Origin: Halegenticoccus soli
GTDB lineage: Archaea; Halobacteriota; Halobacteria; Halobacteriales; Haloferacaceae
DNA: 64,000 nucleotides
Direction of reading: 5' to 3'
Assembly (NCBI RefSeq): GCF_002844195.1
Contig: NZ_PEND01000006.1
Coordinates: forward strand, 62,001-126,000
A program made the translations under genes and the position numbers. Below are positions 1 through 8,415 of this stretch, piece by piece. The notes below the pieces were generated by a model. That model saw only the letters and a list, made by a program, of their open reading frames with translations, had not been told where the DNA came from and ran no database searches. Each line of letters starts with the position of its first letter. Within the stretch, counting starts at the first letter, position 1.

Positions 1-1416
1 CTCGGCGACGGCGCCTCCGCCTTCGTGGACTTCCTCGCCGACGCCGACCAGTCGCTCTGGCAGTTCTGCCCGCTCGGGCCGACCTCGCCGGCGCACGGCA
101 ACTCCCCGTACCAGTCGTACTCCGCGTTCGCCGGCAACCCTCTGCTCGTGAGCCTCGACCGCCTCGTCGAACGCGGGTGGCTGACCGACGACGACTTCCA
201 ACCGGTGCCCGACTTCGACCCGCACGAGACCGAGTACGGGCGCGTCGCCGAGTACAAGCTTCCCCTGCTCCGGACGGCGTTCGAACGGTTCGAGGAGTCG
301 GCGACCGGCGGCGAGCGCTCCGCGTTCGACGCCTTCCGCGAGCGGGAGGGCGACTGGCTCGCCGACTACGCGCTGTTCATGGCGCTGAAGGGGGAGTTCG
401 ACGGCGCGCTCTGGACGGAGTGGCCCTCCGAGGTGAAGACGCGGGAGGCGACTGAGCGCTACCGCGACGACCTGGCCGAGGAGATCCGCTTCCGCGAGTT
501 CGTCCAGTTCGTCTTCGACGGCCAGTGGCGCGACCTCCGCGAGTACGCCCGCGACCGCGGGGTCGGCCTCGTCGGCGACCTGCCCATCTACGTCGCGCTC
601 GACAGCGCGGACGTGTGGGCCTCGCCGGAGGCGTTTCTCCTCGACGACGACAACGAGCCGGCGGCCGTCGCGGGCGTGCCGCCGAACGCGGGCGACGGCG
701 GCCAGCGGTGGGGGAATCCGCTGTACGACTGGGACCGCCTCCGCGAGACCGGTTACGAGTGGTGGCTCGCGCGCCTCTCGCGGCTGTTCGACCTCGTCGA
801 CGTCACCCGCATCGACCACTTCAAGGCGTTCGACGAGTACTGGGCGATCCCCGCCGACGCCGACGACCCCGCGGCCGGCGAGTGGCGCGACGCGCCGGGG
901 GACGACTTCTTCGAGACCGTCGAGCGCGAGCTCGGCGACCTCCCGTTCGTGGTCGAGGACCTGGGCTTCATCGACCAGTCGCTCGTGGACCTGCGCGACC
1001 GCTTCGACTTCCCCGGGATGAAGGTGCCGCACTACGCCGACTGGTGCCGCGCGGGCGACCCGAACCAGCCGATGCACTACCCCGAGAACAGCGTCGCCTA
1101 CTCCGCCACCCACGACACGAACACCACCGTCGGCTACTACCGGAACCTGCCGGACGACCAGCGGGACTGCCTGCACTACAACCTCGGCATCGACGGCGGC
1201 GACGACATCCACTGGTCGATGATCGAGGCGGTGTGGAACTCCGAGGCCGTGATCGCGTTCGCGCCGATGCAGGACCTGCTCGGCCTCGACGAACACGCCC
1301 GGTTCAACGCGCCGGGCACCGCGGAGGGCAACTGGCGCTGGCGCTGCACCCGCGAGGGGTTCGATCCCGGGGTGGCGGACCACCTCGCGATGCTGACCGA
1401 CATCCACATCCGATGA
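1..1416 (+). CDS. malQ: 4-alpha-glucanotransferase (amylomaltase), 5' end outside window
   Basis: GH77 disproportionating enzyme that transfers alpha-1,4-glucan segments, so it takes part in cytoplasmic maltodextrin or glycogen metabolism. The frame is open from base 1 and the residues before the first possible start (GTG at 25) match the family, so the true start lies upstream; about 471 residues are visible. Family signatures in order: GNSPYQSYSAFAGNPLL near residue 35, GDLPIYVALDSADVWA (about 190), RIDHFKAF carrying the nucleophile Asp (about 270), VVEDLG carrying the acid/base Glu (about 318), and SATHDTNTT (about 370). The stop is followed by a 75-base gap to a convergent gene. Confidence 0.95.
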   Translation, partial: LGDGASAFVDFLADADQSLWQFCPLGPTSPAHGNSPYQSYSAFAGNPLLVSLDRLVERGWLTDDDFQPVPDFDPHETEYGRVAEYKLPLLRTAFERFEESATGGERSAFDAFREREGDWLADYALFMALKGEFDGALWTEWPSEVKTREATERYRDDLAEEIRFREFVQFVFDGQWRDLREYARDRGVGLVGDLPIYVALDSADVWASPEAFLLDDDNEPAAVAGVPPNAGDGGQRWGNPLYDWDRLRETGYEWWLARLSRLFDLVDVTRIDHFKAFDEYWAIPADADDPAAGEWRDAPGDDFFETVERELGDLPFVVEDLGFIDQSLVDLRDRFDFPGMKVPHYADWCRAGDPNQPMHYPENSVAYSATHDTNTTVGYYRNLPDDQRDCLHYNLGIDGGDDIHWSMIEAVWNSEAVIAFAPMQDLLGLDEHARFNAPGTAEGNWRWRCTREGFDPGVADHLAMLTDIHIR

Positions 1417-1491
1417 GCGACTGTCGACCGACCGCTCGCCCCCGATCAGTCTCGTCCCGCCCGCCTCACTCCATCACGCCGCCACCCGCGT

Positions 1492-2562
1492 TCACTCCGT
1501 TCCCGTCGGCCTGACGCCGCCGATCCGCGAGGAGAGGTACAGCGAACAGACGCCGCCGACGAGGACGACGCACCAGTAGGTGGCGACCCGGTACAGGAGC
1601 ACCGCGGCGGCGACCGCGTCGACGGCCGCGCCGGTCAGGAGCACGATGACGGCCGCCGCACCGACCTCGGTGCCGCCGAGGCCGCCGGGAGTCGGCAGGA
1701 GCGTCGCCAGGCCGGCGAGGGGGACGACGAAGAGCGACAGCGCGAGCGCCGGGCGGTGGTCGACCGCGAGGAATCCGAAGTGCAGCGGGAGGGCGAAAAG
1801 CGCCCAGCCGCAGAGCGCGAGCCCCGCCGCCTGGGCGACGATCCGCCGGTCCGCGGTCGCGCGTTCGAACGCCTCGAAGAAGCCGTCGAGCCCGCGGTCG
1901 ACGGCGTCCGGGGCGAGCCGTCGCCGGGCGCGGGGGACGAGTCGGCCGACGCTCACCCGGCCGACGGCCGCGACTCCGTGCGCGGCGTGCCTGAGCGCCG
2001 ATCGCCGGCGGAGCAGACAGCCGACGAGGGCGGCGGCGACGGCGAGCACCGCCGCGAGGCCGAGCGCGAGGGCCCCGACCCCGGCCGACGCCCCCGCGGT
2101 CAGGACGAACCAGACGAAGCCGACGGCGGCGACGACCAGCGACGCGAGGAAGATCACGAGTTCGCTGGCCGTCACGGAGGCGAACGTCCGCCGGTAGTCG
2201 AGCCCCAGATCCTCGGAGAGCACGTAGGCCAGAAGCGGCACGCCGCCGGCGTGACCGAACGGCAGCACCTGCTTCGCGAACGTTCCGGCGAGGTAGCCGA
2301 CGCGGACCCTTCCTGCGGGCACCTCCTCGACCGTCCGGAGGAAAAGAACGGTGACGCCGCTCCAGGCGAACTGCGCCAGTAGACTCGCGAGCAGCGCGAC
2401 CCCGAGCAACCGCAGGTCCGCCGCCGCGAGTTCCGACGCGACCGCGTCCCAGTCGAAGCCGGCGACGGCGGCGACGGCGACGAGCGCCGCGACGATTCCG
2501 AAGCCGAACGCGATCCGTCGGCCCGCGGCTGACCCGGACTCGTTCGCGTAGCCGGCGCTCAT
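1492..2562 (-). CDS. Lysylphosphatidylglycerol synthase TM-region / YbhN-like (UPF0104) membrane protein
   Basis: Integral membrane protein of 356 residues with about eight hydrophobic helices. It resembles the flippase-like domain of MprF and the C-terminal half of haloarchaeal AglD. Family marks are an FAKQVLPFGHAGG-type loop near residues 95-107 and PTPGGLGGTEVGAA near 290-303. A role in lipid or glycolipid flipping is inferred from the family only. It is monocistronic and its upstream region carries a perfect inverted repeat (2591-2613). A soluble synthase domain is absent, so it is not an aminoacyl-PG synthase. Confidence 0.85.
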   Translation of the reverse strand: MSAGYANESGSAAGRRIAFGFGIVAALVAVAAVAGFDWDAVASELAAADLRLLGVALLASLLAQFAWSGVTVLFLRTVEEVPAGRVRVGYLAGTFAKQVLPFGHAGGVPLLAYVLSEDLGLDYRRTFASVTASELVIFLASLVVAAVGFVWFVLTAGASAGVGALALGLAAVLAVAAALVGCLLRRRSALRHAAHGVAAVGRVSVGRLVPRARRRLAPDAVDRGLDGFFEAFERATADRRIVAQAAGLALCGWALFALPLHFGFLAVDHRPALALSLFVVPLAGLATLLPTPGGLGGTEVGAAAVIVLLTGAAVDAVAAAVLLYRVATYWCVVLVGGVCSLYLSSRIGGVRPTGTE

Positions 2563-2590
2563 ACGCGGTCAGAACTCATCAAAACTGATT

Positions 2591-2613
2591 AACGTTTCGT
2601 TAAGTGAAACGTT
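2591..2613. promoter_or_regulatory. Perfect inverted repeat AACGTTTC-N7-GAAACGTT upstream of the flippase-like gene
   Basis: Eight-base arms match without error around the spacer GTTAAGT. It lies 29-51 bases before the start at 2562 on the minus strand, that is at or just upstream of the expected TATA position, so it fits a repressor or activator operator. No partner regulator lies beside it. Confidence 0.5.
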
Positions 2614-2739
2614 TTCCCACCGCGTCCGACCGGACGACGCGCCGCGCACCGTCTCCCGCCAGTCGGACGCCCCTGCGATCCGTCACCGATTGGTACCGAA
2701 TGGCAAGGGTCAAACCCGTTCCGCCCGCAACGGCCGGGT

Positions 2740-4029
2740 ATGCACGTCGACGCCGACCGCCTGCGGGCGGACATCGAGTCGAACGCGGAGTTCGGAGCGA
2801 TCGAGACGGACGAGGGCCGGGGACGGACGGTCCTTGCGGGAACCGACGCGAACCGCCGGGCGCGCGAGTACTTCGTCGACCGGCTCCGCGACGCCGGCCT
2901 CTCCGCGACCGTGGACGCGGTCGGCAACGTCGCCGGCACCTGGACGCCGGCGAGCGCGGACCCGTCCGCCGCGCCGGTCGCGGCCGGGAGCCACCTCGAT
3001 TCGGTTCCCGAGGGCGGCGTCTTCGACGGCCCGCTCGGCGTCTACGCCGCGCTGGAGAGCGTTCGGGCCGCGCAGGAGGCGGGGCTCGAACCGGAGCGGC
3101 CGATCTCGGTCGTGTGTTTCACCGAGGAGGAGGGGCAGCGCTTCTCGAACGGGCTGCTCGGCTCGTCGGTCGCCGCGGGCGACCGGACGGCCGAGGAGGC
3201 GCTCGCGCTCGAAGACGACAAGGGAGTCACCCTCGACGCCGCGCTCTCCGACATCGGCTTTCGCGGGGAAGGGGTGCTCGACGCCGCCGAGTGGGACGCC
3301 TGGTTCGAACTCCACGTCGAGCAGGACACGCGGCTGGAACGCGCGGGGGCGGCCGAATCCGCCTCGGTCGCCGGGACGGACTGCCCCGTGGGCGTGGTGA
3401 CGACCATCACGGGCATCACCCACTGCGAGGTGACGATCCGCGGCGAGGCGAACCACGCGGGCGCGACGCCAATGGGCGAGCGGACCGACGCGCTGGCCGC
3501 CGCGAGCGAGTTCGTCCTCGACGTGGAGGCCGCCGCGGAGGACGTCGTCCGCGACTCCAGCGAGACGGCCGTCGCCACCGTCGGATCGCTCTCCGTCCGG
3601 CCGAACGCGACGAACGTCGTCCCCGGTGCCGTCGAGATGGGCGTCGACGTCCGCGACGTGGCGTACGAGTCGATGCAGACGCTCGTCGAGGCGGCCCGCG
3701 CGAGCCTCGGCCTGCTCGAACGCGAGCGCGGCGTCGAAACCGAGTTCTCGCGGCCGTTCGACCTCGAACCGACGCCCATGAGCGAACGACTCCGCCGGGC
3801 CGCACACCGCGCCGGGGAGGAGGCGGGCATCGAGACGGTGGACCTCCACTCGGGGGCGGCCCACGACACGATGCACGTCGCGAGCGCGACCGACGCCGCG
3901 CTGCTTTTCGCCCCGTCGCGGGACGGAATCTCGCACAACCCTCGCGAGTGGACCGACTGGGGCGACTGCGCGACCGCGACGCGGGTGCTGGCCGGCGCGC
4001 TGGCCGACGCGGCGGGGGCGGTCCAGTAG
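2740..4029 (+). CDS. Zn-dependent M20-family amidase (hydantoinase/carbamoylase type)
   Basis: Cytoplasmic metallo-amidohydrolase of 429 residues, in the family of N-carbamoyl-L-amino-acid hydrolases, beta-ureidopropionases and allantoate amidohydrolases. Metal-site motifs are visible: GSHLDSVPEGG (about 86-96), DGPLGVYAALE with the bridging Asp, CFTEEEGQRF with the catalytic Glu pair (about 127-136), ELHVEQ with a His ligand, and a late SGAAHDTMH. The dimerisation domain sits between about 215 and 330. The substrate cannot be told from sequence, and no pyrimidine or allantoin genes adjoin it. Confidence 0.9.
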   Translation: MHVDADRLRADIESNAEFGAIETDEGRGRTVLAGTDANRRAREYFVDRLRDAGLSATVDAVGNVAGTWTPASADPSAAPVAAGSHLDSVPEGGVFDGPLGVYAALESVRAAQEAGLEPERPISVVCFTEEEGQRFSNGLLGSSVAAGDRTAEEALALEDDKGVTLDAALSDIGFRGEGVLDAAEWDAWFELHVEQDTRLERAGAAESASVAGTDCPVGVVTTITGITHCEVTIRGEANHAGATPMGERTDALAAASEFVLDVEAAAEDVVRDSSETAVATVGSLSVRPNATNVVPGAVEMGVDVRDVAYESMQTLVEAARASLGLLERERGVETEFSRPFDLEPTPMSERLRRAAHRAGEEAGIETVDLHSGAAHDTMHVASATDAALLFAPSRDGISHNPREWTDWGDCATATRVLAGALADAAGAVQ

Positions 4030-4066
4030 GCGGGAGCTGCTCCGTAGGTTTCGCTCGAAAAAGCCG

Positions 4067-4348
4067 TCAGAAGGACAGTTCGTCGAAGTCGTGCGGGTTG
4101 GCCGCGCGGTCGTCGTAGAACTTCCGGCCGACGTAGGCGTCGGTCACGTGACAGAGGAGCGCCTCGTAGACGCCCTCGGGCGACCGAAACGTCGTCGCGT
4201 CGCACCGTTCGAGGACTTCGCCGATGGTCTCGGAGTCGCCGGTGGGCGACTCGATGGTCCGGTCTCCGAGCTCCGCGTCGAGCCGCTCGGCGCTGATCGG
4301 AAAGTCGAACGTCCGGTCGACTATCCGGTACGTTTCGCTGAGGCGCAT
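4067..4348 (-). CDS. DUF5789-type small haloarchaeal protein
   Basis: A 93-residue acidic protein starting MRLSETYRIVDRTFDFP. It resembles the DUF5789 family common in haloarchaea, whose function is unknown. An upstream in-frame extension to 4624 looks unlike protein (Arg/Pro-rich), so the ATG at 4348 was chosen. It is convergent with the amidase. No metal-binding or catalytic motif is seen. Confidence 0.75.
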   Translation of the reverse strand: MRLSETYRIVDRTFDFPISAERLDAELGDRTIESPTGDSETIGEVLERCDATTFRSPEGVYEALLCHVTDAYVGRKFYDDRAANPHDFDELSF

Positions 4349-4628
4349 CGCTCCCCGCTTCGCCGACCGGGGGAAAAGCGGCTCTGACCGAACCGTCGAA
4401 AGCGGCGGACTGCGGCGGGGTGAAGGCACTTCAACGACCTTGAACGCCGCCGCTGGACCGCTTCCGCGACGATCTTTCACCACCGAGACAGCAGCGGCTC
4501 CGCCCGGCCCGGGCCGCGCCGCCGATCCCGACCACGCGGTCGCGCTTCGGAATCCACGCGGGTCCGGCCGAGCCGGCCGTCGATCCGTATCGAAAGCAGG
4601 AAAGCCGCCCGGGCCGTCGGTCACGACG

Positions 4629-5543
4629 ATGGAAACCGGCGCGATTCCGCTCTCCGACCTCCACGGGCCGTTCGACCTCCAGGCGACCCTCGAAAGCGGC
4701 CAGTCGTACCTCTGGGATCGGGCCGACGGGCGGATGTACGAGCGGACAGACGCCCACGGCGGCGACGCCTGGTACGAGACGGTCGTCCCGCCGATCGAGG
4801 GCGTGACGGAGCGCCGCGAGGTCGTCCGCGTCCGCCAGGCGGACGGCGCGCTGGAGTGGGAATCGACGACAGACGCCGTCCCCCTCCTGACGCACCTGCT
4901 CCGGCTCGACGACGACCTCGACGCGATCGCCGACGCGGCCCCGGACGACCCGCTGCTCGACCGCGCCTACGAGGCCTACCGCGGGATGCGGCTCGTGCGC
5001 GACCCGCCGTTTCCCTGCCTCGTATCGTTCATCTGCTCGGCGCAGATGCGCGTGTCGCGCATCCACGGGATGCAACTCGCGCTCGCGCGGACGTTCGGCG
5101 ACGCGCTCCCCGTCGACGGCCGCGAGTTCCGCGCCTTCCCGACGCCCGAACAGCTCGCGGCTCGGACCGAAGCCGAACTGCGGGACATCCGCCTCGGCTA
5201 CCGCGCGCCGTACGTCCGGCGAACGGCGGAGATGGTCGCCGCCGGCGAGGCCGACCCGGCGGCCGCCGCGACGCTCCCCTACGAGGAGGCCCGCGAGTAC
5301 CTGACGCGGTTCGTCGGCGTCGGCGACAAGGTGGCCGACTGCGTCCTCCTGTTCTCGCTGGGATTCCTCGAAGCCGTCCCGCTCGACACGTGGATCAAAA
5401 GCGCCATCGCAGACCACTACCCGGACTGCGACCGGGGCGGATACGACGCGACGTCGCGGGCCATCCGTGACCGGCTCGGCGGCCGCTACGCGGGCTACGC
5501 GCAGACGTACCTGTTTCACTACCTCCGGTCCCGCGGGGCGTGA
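4629..5543 (+). CDS. ogg: 8-oxoguanine DNA glycosylase-like HhH-GPD protein
   Basis: Base-excision repair glycosylase/AP-lyase of 304 residues. The N-terminal part (about 1-105, starting LHGPFDLQATLESGQSYLW) matches the OGG N-terminal fold. The HhH-GPD core follows: a helix-hairpin-helix with FVGVGDKVADC (about 228-238), which carries the Lys expected to be the Schiff-base nucleophile, and AVPLDTWIK with the catalytic Asp. There is no C-terminal iron-sulfur Cys cluster, which argues against EndoIII/MutY. The in-frame extension upstream of 4629 is Arg/Pro-rich and judged non-coding. Excision of 8-oxoG is inferred from the family. Confidence 0.88.
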   Translation: METGAIPLSDLHGPFDLQATLESGQSYLWDRADGRMYERTDAHGGDAWYETVVPPIEGVTERREVVRVRQADGALEWESTTDAVPLLTHLLRLDDDLDAIADAAPDDPLLDRAYEAYRGMRLVRDPPFPCLVSFICSAQMRVSRIHGMQLALARTFGDALPVDGREFRAFPTPEQLAARTEAELRDIRLGYRAPYVRRTAEMVAAGEADPAAAATLPYEEAREYLTRFVGVGDKVADCVLLFSLGFLEAVPLDTWIKSAIADHYPDCDRGGYDATSRAIRDRLGGRYAGYAQTYLFHYLRSRGA

Positions 5544-5640
5544 TTCCGGGTTTATATCGTCGAGATCGACGGTTTATTTCTTCCCACCCGGGGTATTCAG
5601 GCGAAGGTTCATACAGCCTCGTAAACAACTACCGTCCACC

Positions 5641-6093
5641 ATGGATTGCAGAGTCGTCGTGGAGGCGGCGGTTCCCGTGTACGACGTGGAGACGGCGGAC
5701 GAGGCGGTTCGGATCGCCATCTCGAAGACGGGTGAGATGCTCAATCCGGATCTCAACTACGTCGAGATCAACATGGGGTCTCGCACGTCTCCGTCCGGCG
5801 ACGAGCTTCCGCCGGCGTTCATCGCCGCGGACGAGGCGCTCGTCGCGCTGGAGCTCGAGATGACCGTGTTCAACGTCGAGCGGGAGGAGCACGCGAGCCG
5901 AATCGCGCGCAAGGAGATCGGCCAGCGCCTCGAAAACATTCCGCTCAAAGTCCTCTCCGTCACGGTGATCCCCGACGACGACTCCGACGAGCCGGAGGAG
6001 GCGGAAACGGACACCGAAACCGACGGAGAAGGGCCCGGCGGCGAGAACGATCTCCTCCCCGAGTTCGAGGAGATGGTCGAAGAAGAGGGGTGA
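5641..6093 (+). CDS. DUF555 (UPF0212) family protein
   Basis: A 150-residue archaeal conserved protein starting MDCRVVVEAAVPVYDVE. The core (about 1-112) is followed by a Glu/Asp-rich tail typical of haloarchaea. Function is unknown in the family. The ATG at 5641 is preceded by AT-rich TATA-like stretches at 5550-5557 and 5571-5579, which give a leader of about 40 bases. An in-frame extension upstream overlaps the glycosylase 3' end and is not protein-like. Confidence 0.85.
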   Translation: MDCRVVVEAAVPVYDVETADEAVRIAISKTGEMLNPDLNYVEINMGSRTSPSGDELPPAFIAADEALVALELEMTVFNVEREEHASRIARKEIGQRLENIPLKVLSVTVIPDDDSDEPEEAETDTETDGEGPGGENDLLPEFEEMVEEEG

Positions 6094-6144
6094 GAGCCGC
6101 CGCTGGGGGCGGTGTGAGTTCGGGAGGAGACTAGTATAGTTCGC

Positions 6145-6381
6145 TCAGTCGGCCTTCGGAGCGAGCGCTTCCGATTCGACGGCTTCCATCGAGGAGGTGA
6201 TTCCGCGAGCGAGTTCGAAAACAGCAGCCTTGTGGTCGGTCTTGGACTTGTGAATGGATGTCGGTCGGACGCCGAGTTCCTCGTACTCGGTCAGGTCGAG
6301 TTCGCGCCCGTCCCACATTTCACACTGTTTCTGTACCTCTGCAAGCAGGCCGTGAAGGTGAATGAGCTCCTGCTTCTTCAT
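6145..6381 (-). CDS. UPF0058 family protein
   Basis: A 78-residue protein starting MKKQELIHLHGLL and containing GVRPTSIHKSKTDHKAAVF, diagnostic of the archaeal UPF0058 family, whose function is unknown. The conserved His residues suggest metal or nucleic-acid binding, but this is inference. ATG at 6381 was preferred over a GTG nine bases upstream because family members begin MKKQE. A TATA-like ATAATATAA lies about 30 bases before the start, implying a leaderless mRNA. Confidence 0.85.
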   Translation of the reverse strand: MKKQELIHLHGLLAEVQKQCEMWDGRELDLTEYEELGVRPTSIHKSKTDHKAAVFELARGITSSMEAVESEALAPKAD

Positions 6382-6531
6382 GAGCAACACATGCTTACAA
6401 CTGGAGGGTTATATTATTATCTTGAGTCCCGTTAACACACTTCTGGCCGCATGAACCTTCGCACGGTTGATTTCGCCGAAATCGGCCGACGGGTATGAAC
6501 GTTTTAGTTCGCCGTTACCGTTGCGTTAGAC

Positions 6532-6939
6532 ATGGATTACGAGGACCAGCTCGACCGCGGACTGTCCGAGACGCCGGAGATCGAAGAGATCGCCGACCGG
6601 TTCGACGTTCCGGACCCGTCCGTCCGAACCGAGGGGAACGCCACCGTCTACGAGAACTTCCAGGACACCGTCGACAGCGTGGGCCGCGACGAGGCGCACG
6701 TGCTGAAGTTCCTCCAGTCCGAACTCGGCACGAGCGCGCAGATCGACGAGCGCGGGCGGGCGCGGCTCACCGGCGACTTCAAGCCCGCCCGCATCGCGGC
6801 CGCCATCGACGCCTACGTCGACGGCTTCGTGCGCTGCTCGGAGTGCGGACTGCCGGACACGCGCCTCGTCAAAGAACGGGGGACGACCGTGCTCAAGTGC
6901 GACGCCTGCGGGGCGCTGTCGTCGGTTCCGGACCTCTGA
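6532..6939 (+). CDS. eif2b: Translation initiation factor aIF2 subunit beta
   Basis: Beta subunit of the archaeal aIF2 complex that brings Met-tRNAi to the ribosome. It has 135 residues, the normal archaeal length. The N-terminal helix (about 1-25) is the gamma-binding segment. The central alpha/beta domain includes LKFLQSELGTSAQID (about 61-75) and RLTGDFKP. The C-terminal zinc ribbon has CSECGLPDT and CDACG (about 101-127). GTTTTAG at 6501-6507 lies about 28 bases before the ATG, so the mRNA is probably leaderless. Confidence 0.95.
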   Translation: MDYEDQLDRGLSETPEIEEIADRFDVPDPSVRTEGNATVYENFQDTVDSVGRDEAHVLKFLQSELGTSAQIDERGRARLTGDFKPARIAAAIDAYVDGFVRCSECGLPDTRLVKERGTTVLKCDACGALSSVPDL

Positions 6940-6954
6940 TCCGGAGGGTTCCGG

Positions 6955-7134
6955 TCACTCGAACTGCCGGACGATTTCGAGATCGCGTTCGGTCCGCATG
7001 AACTCGGTCAGCCGACGCGTCGCGTGACAGCTCGGACAGCTGAAGTTCCGGCGAGTCGCCGGGAGGTCGGACGGATTCGCTTCCCACTCTTTCCCGCACT
7101 CGGGGCACAACAGACGGACGAACGCCTCGACCAT
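6955..7134 (-). CDS. Small zinc-ribbon protein, conserved in haloarchaea
   Basis: A 59-residue protein (MVEAFVRLLCPECGKEWE at the N-terminus). Two CxxC knuckles, CPEC (about 10-13) and CPSC (about 33-36), form a likely rubredoxin-like zinc ribbon, followed by a charged helix. It is convergent with aIF2-beta and leaves only 15 bases between stops. Reading is unambiguous: the frame has haloarchaeal codon bias and ends in TGA. Function is unknown; a nucleic-acid or chaperone adaptor role would be a guess. Confidence 0.75.
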   Translation of the reverse strand: MVEAFVRLLCPECGKEWEANPSDLPATRRNFSCPSCHATRRLTEFMRTERDLEIVRQFE

Positions 7135-7211
7135 GGTCCCGACTGTCGCCCCCTATCTCAATAAAAGTTGTTGCGAAATTCGCCGCCCTCGCGGGCGGGA
7201 GCCGTTCGACT

Positions 7212-8183
7212 TCACGCGAACAGGCCGAGTTCCTCGGCCTCGAGGAGCTCCTTGTACCGGTTGCGGATGGTGACCTCGCTGATGTTGGCGACGTCGGAGA
7301 CCTCGCTCTGGGTCACCTTCTCGTTGGTGAGCAGCGACGCCGCGTACACCGCGGCCGCCGCCAGTCCCACCGGGCTCTTCCCGCTGTGGATTCCCGCCTC
7401 CTTCGCCGTCTTCAGCAGCTGCCGCGCCCGCCGCTCGGTCTCGTCCGAGAGGTCGAGGTCCGAGGCGAACCGCGGGACGTACTGCTCGGGGTCCGCCGGC
7501 TGGATCTCGAGCTTCAGCTCGCGGACGACGTAGCGGTACGTCCGGGTGAGCTCCATCTTGTCCACCCGCGAGACGCTGGCAATCTCGTCGAGGCTGCGGG
7601 GAGTGCCGGCCTGCCGGGCCGCCGCGTACAGCGACGCGGTGGCGACGCCCTCGATCGACCGACCCGGGAGGAGGTCCTCGCTCAGCGCGCGGCGGTAGAT
7701 CACCGAGGCGGTCTCGCGGACGGTCTCCGGCAGACCGAGCGCGGAGGCCATGCGGTCGATCTCGCCGAGCGCCTGCTTCAGGTTGCGCTCCTTGGAGTCG
7801 CGCGTGCGGAACCGCTCGTTCCACGTGCGCAGCCGCTGCATCTGCTGGCGCTGGCGGGAGCTGAGCGCCTTGCCGTAGGCGTCCTTGTCCTGCCAGCCGA
7901 TGTTGGTCGACAGGCCCTTGTCGTGCATCATCTTGGTCGTGGGCGCGCCGACCCGGGACTTGGCGTCCCGCTCTTCGCCGTCGAACGCGCGCCACTCGGG
8001 GCCGCGGTCGACCGAATCCTCCTCGACGACGAGTCCGCAGTCCTGGCAGACGGTCTCGCCGTGCTCCTCGTCGGTGACGAGCCGTCCGCCGCACTCGGGG
8101 CACGTCCGGACGGACTCGCGGGCTTCTCGCTCGCGCTCCTGCTCGCTACCGCTGGTGTACGTGCGGATTGTAGTATCGCTCAT
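7212..8183 (-). CDS. tfb: Transcription initiation factor IIB
   Basis: General transcription factor that bridges TBP-TATA and RNA polymerase. It has 323 residues. The N-terminal zinc ribbon is CPECGGRL/CQDCGLVV (about 28-49). The B-reader/linker contains RGPEWRAFDGEE and GAPTTKMMHDKGLSTNIGW. Two cyclin repeats follow (about 125-215 and 220-315); the second ends with SEVTIRNRYKEL, the BRE-contacting helix-turn-helix. Haloarchaea carry several TFB paralogues, so which regulon it serves is not visible. A TATA-like element at 8278-8285 gives an unusually long leader of about 70 bases. Confidence 0.96.
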   Translation of the reverse strand: MSDTTIRTYTSGSEQEREREARESVRTCPECGGRLVTDEEHGETVCQDCGLVVEEDSVDRGPEWRAFDGEERDAKSRVGAPTTKMMHDKGLSTNIGWQDKDAYGKALSSRQRQQMQRLRTWNERFRTRDSKERNLKQALGEIDRMASALGLPETVRETASVIYRRALSEDLLPGRSIEGVATASLYAAARQAGTPRSLDEIASVSRVDKMELTRTYRYVVRELKLEIQPADPEQYVPRFASDLDLSDETERRARQLLKTAKEAGIHSGKSPVGLAAAAVYAASLLTNEKVTQSEVSDVANISEVTIRNRYKELLEAEELGLFA

Positions 8184-8277
8184 GGTGTGTGTGTGGCGGA
8201 CGGGGACCTCACCGGGCGAGAGAAACGAGAGAAAATCCGGCGGGGCGCGTCCTTACACGTAGTAAAGGGCCGAAAAG

Positions 8278-8285
8278 TATATAAA
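8278..8285 (-). promoter_or_regulatory. TATA box candidate of tfb
   Basis: TATATAAA (TTTATATA on the minus strand) lies about 95 bases before the TFB start codon. Initiation about 27 bases downstream would give a leader of about 70 bases. A weaker second element near 8262 is possible. Confidence 0.45.
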
Positions 8286-8415
8286 TGTTTCGCAGGCGTA
8301 TGGTGCGGAAACCGACCGACAGCGACCCGATCGCCGCCTCGAACGCCTCACCTCCGTCGAACGTTCTCAGAACTGTCACGGTTCTTAACGCTTTCGTCCG
8401 GCTCGTCGGAACCGC

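Noticed and set aside
1441-1500. Copy of the flippase-like gene's 3' end (TCACTCC twice)
   Set aside because: Only seven bases agree and the flanks do not; within chance for this GC-rich DNA, so it was not counted among the reiterated gene ends.
2710-3936. A 408-codon open frame antisense to the M20 amidase
   Set aside because: The amidase has all metal-site motifs in order; the antisense frame has none.
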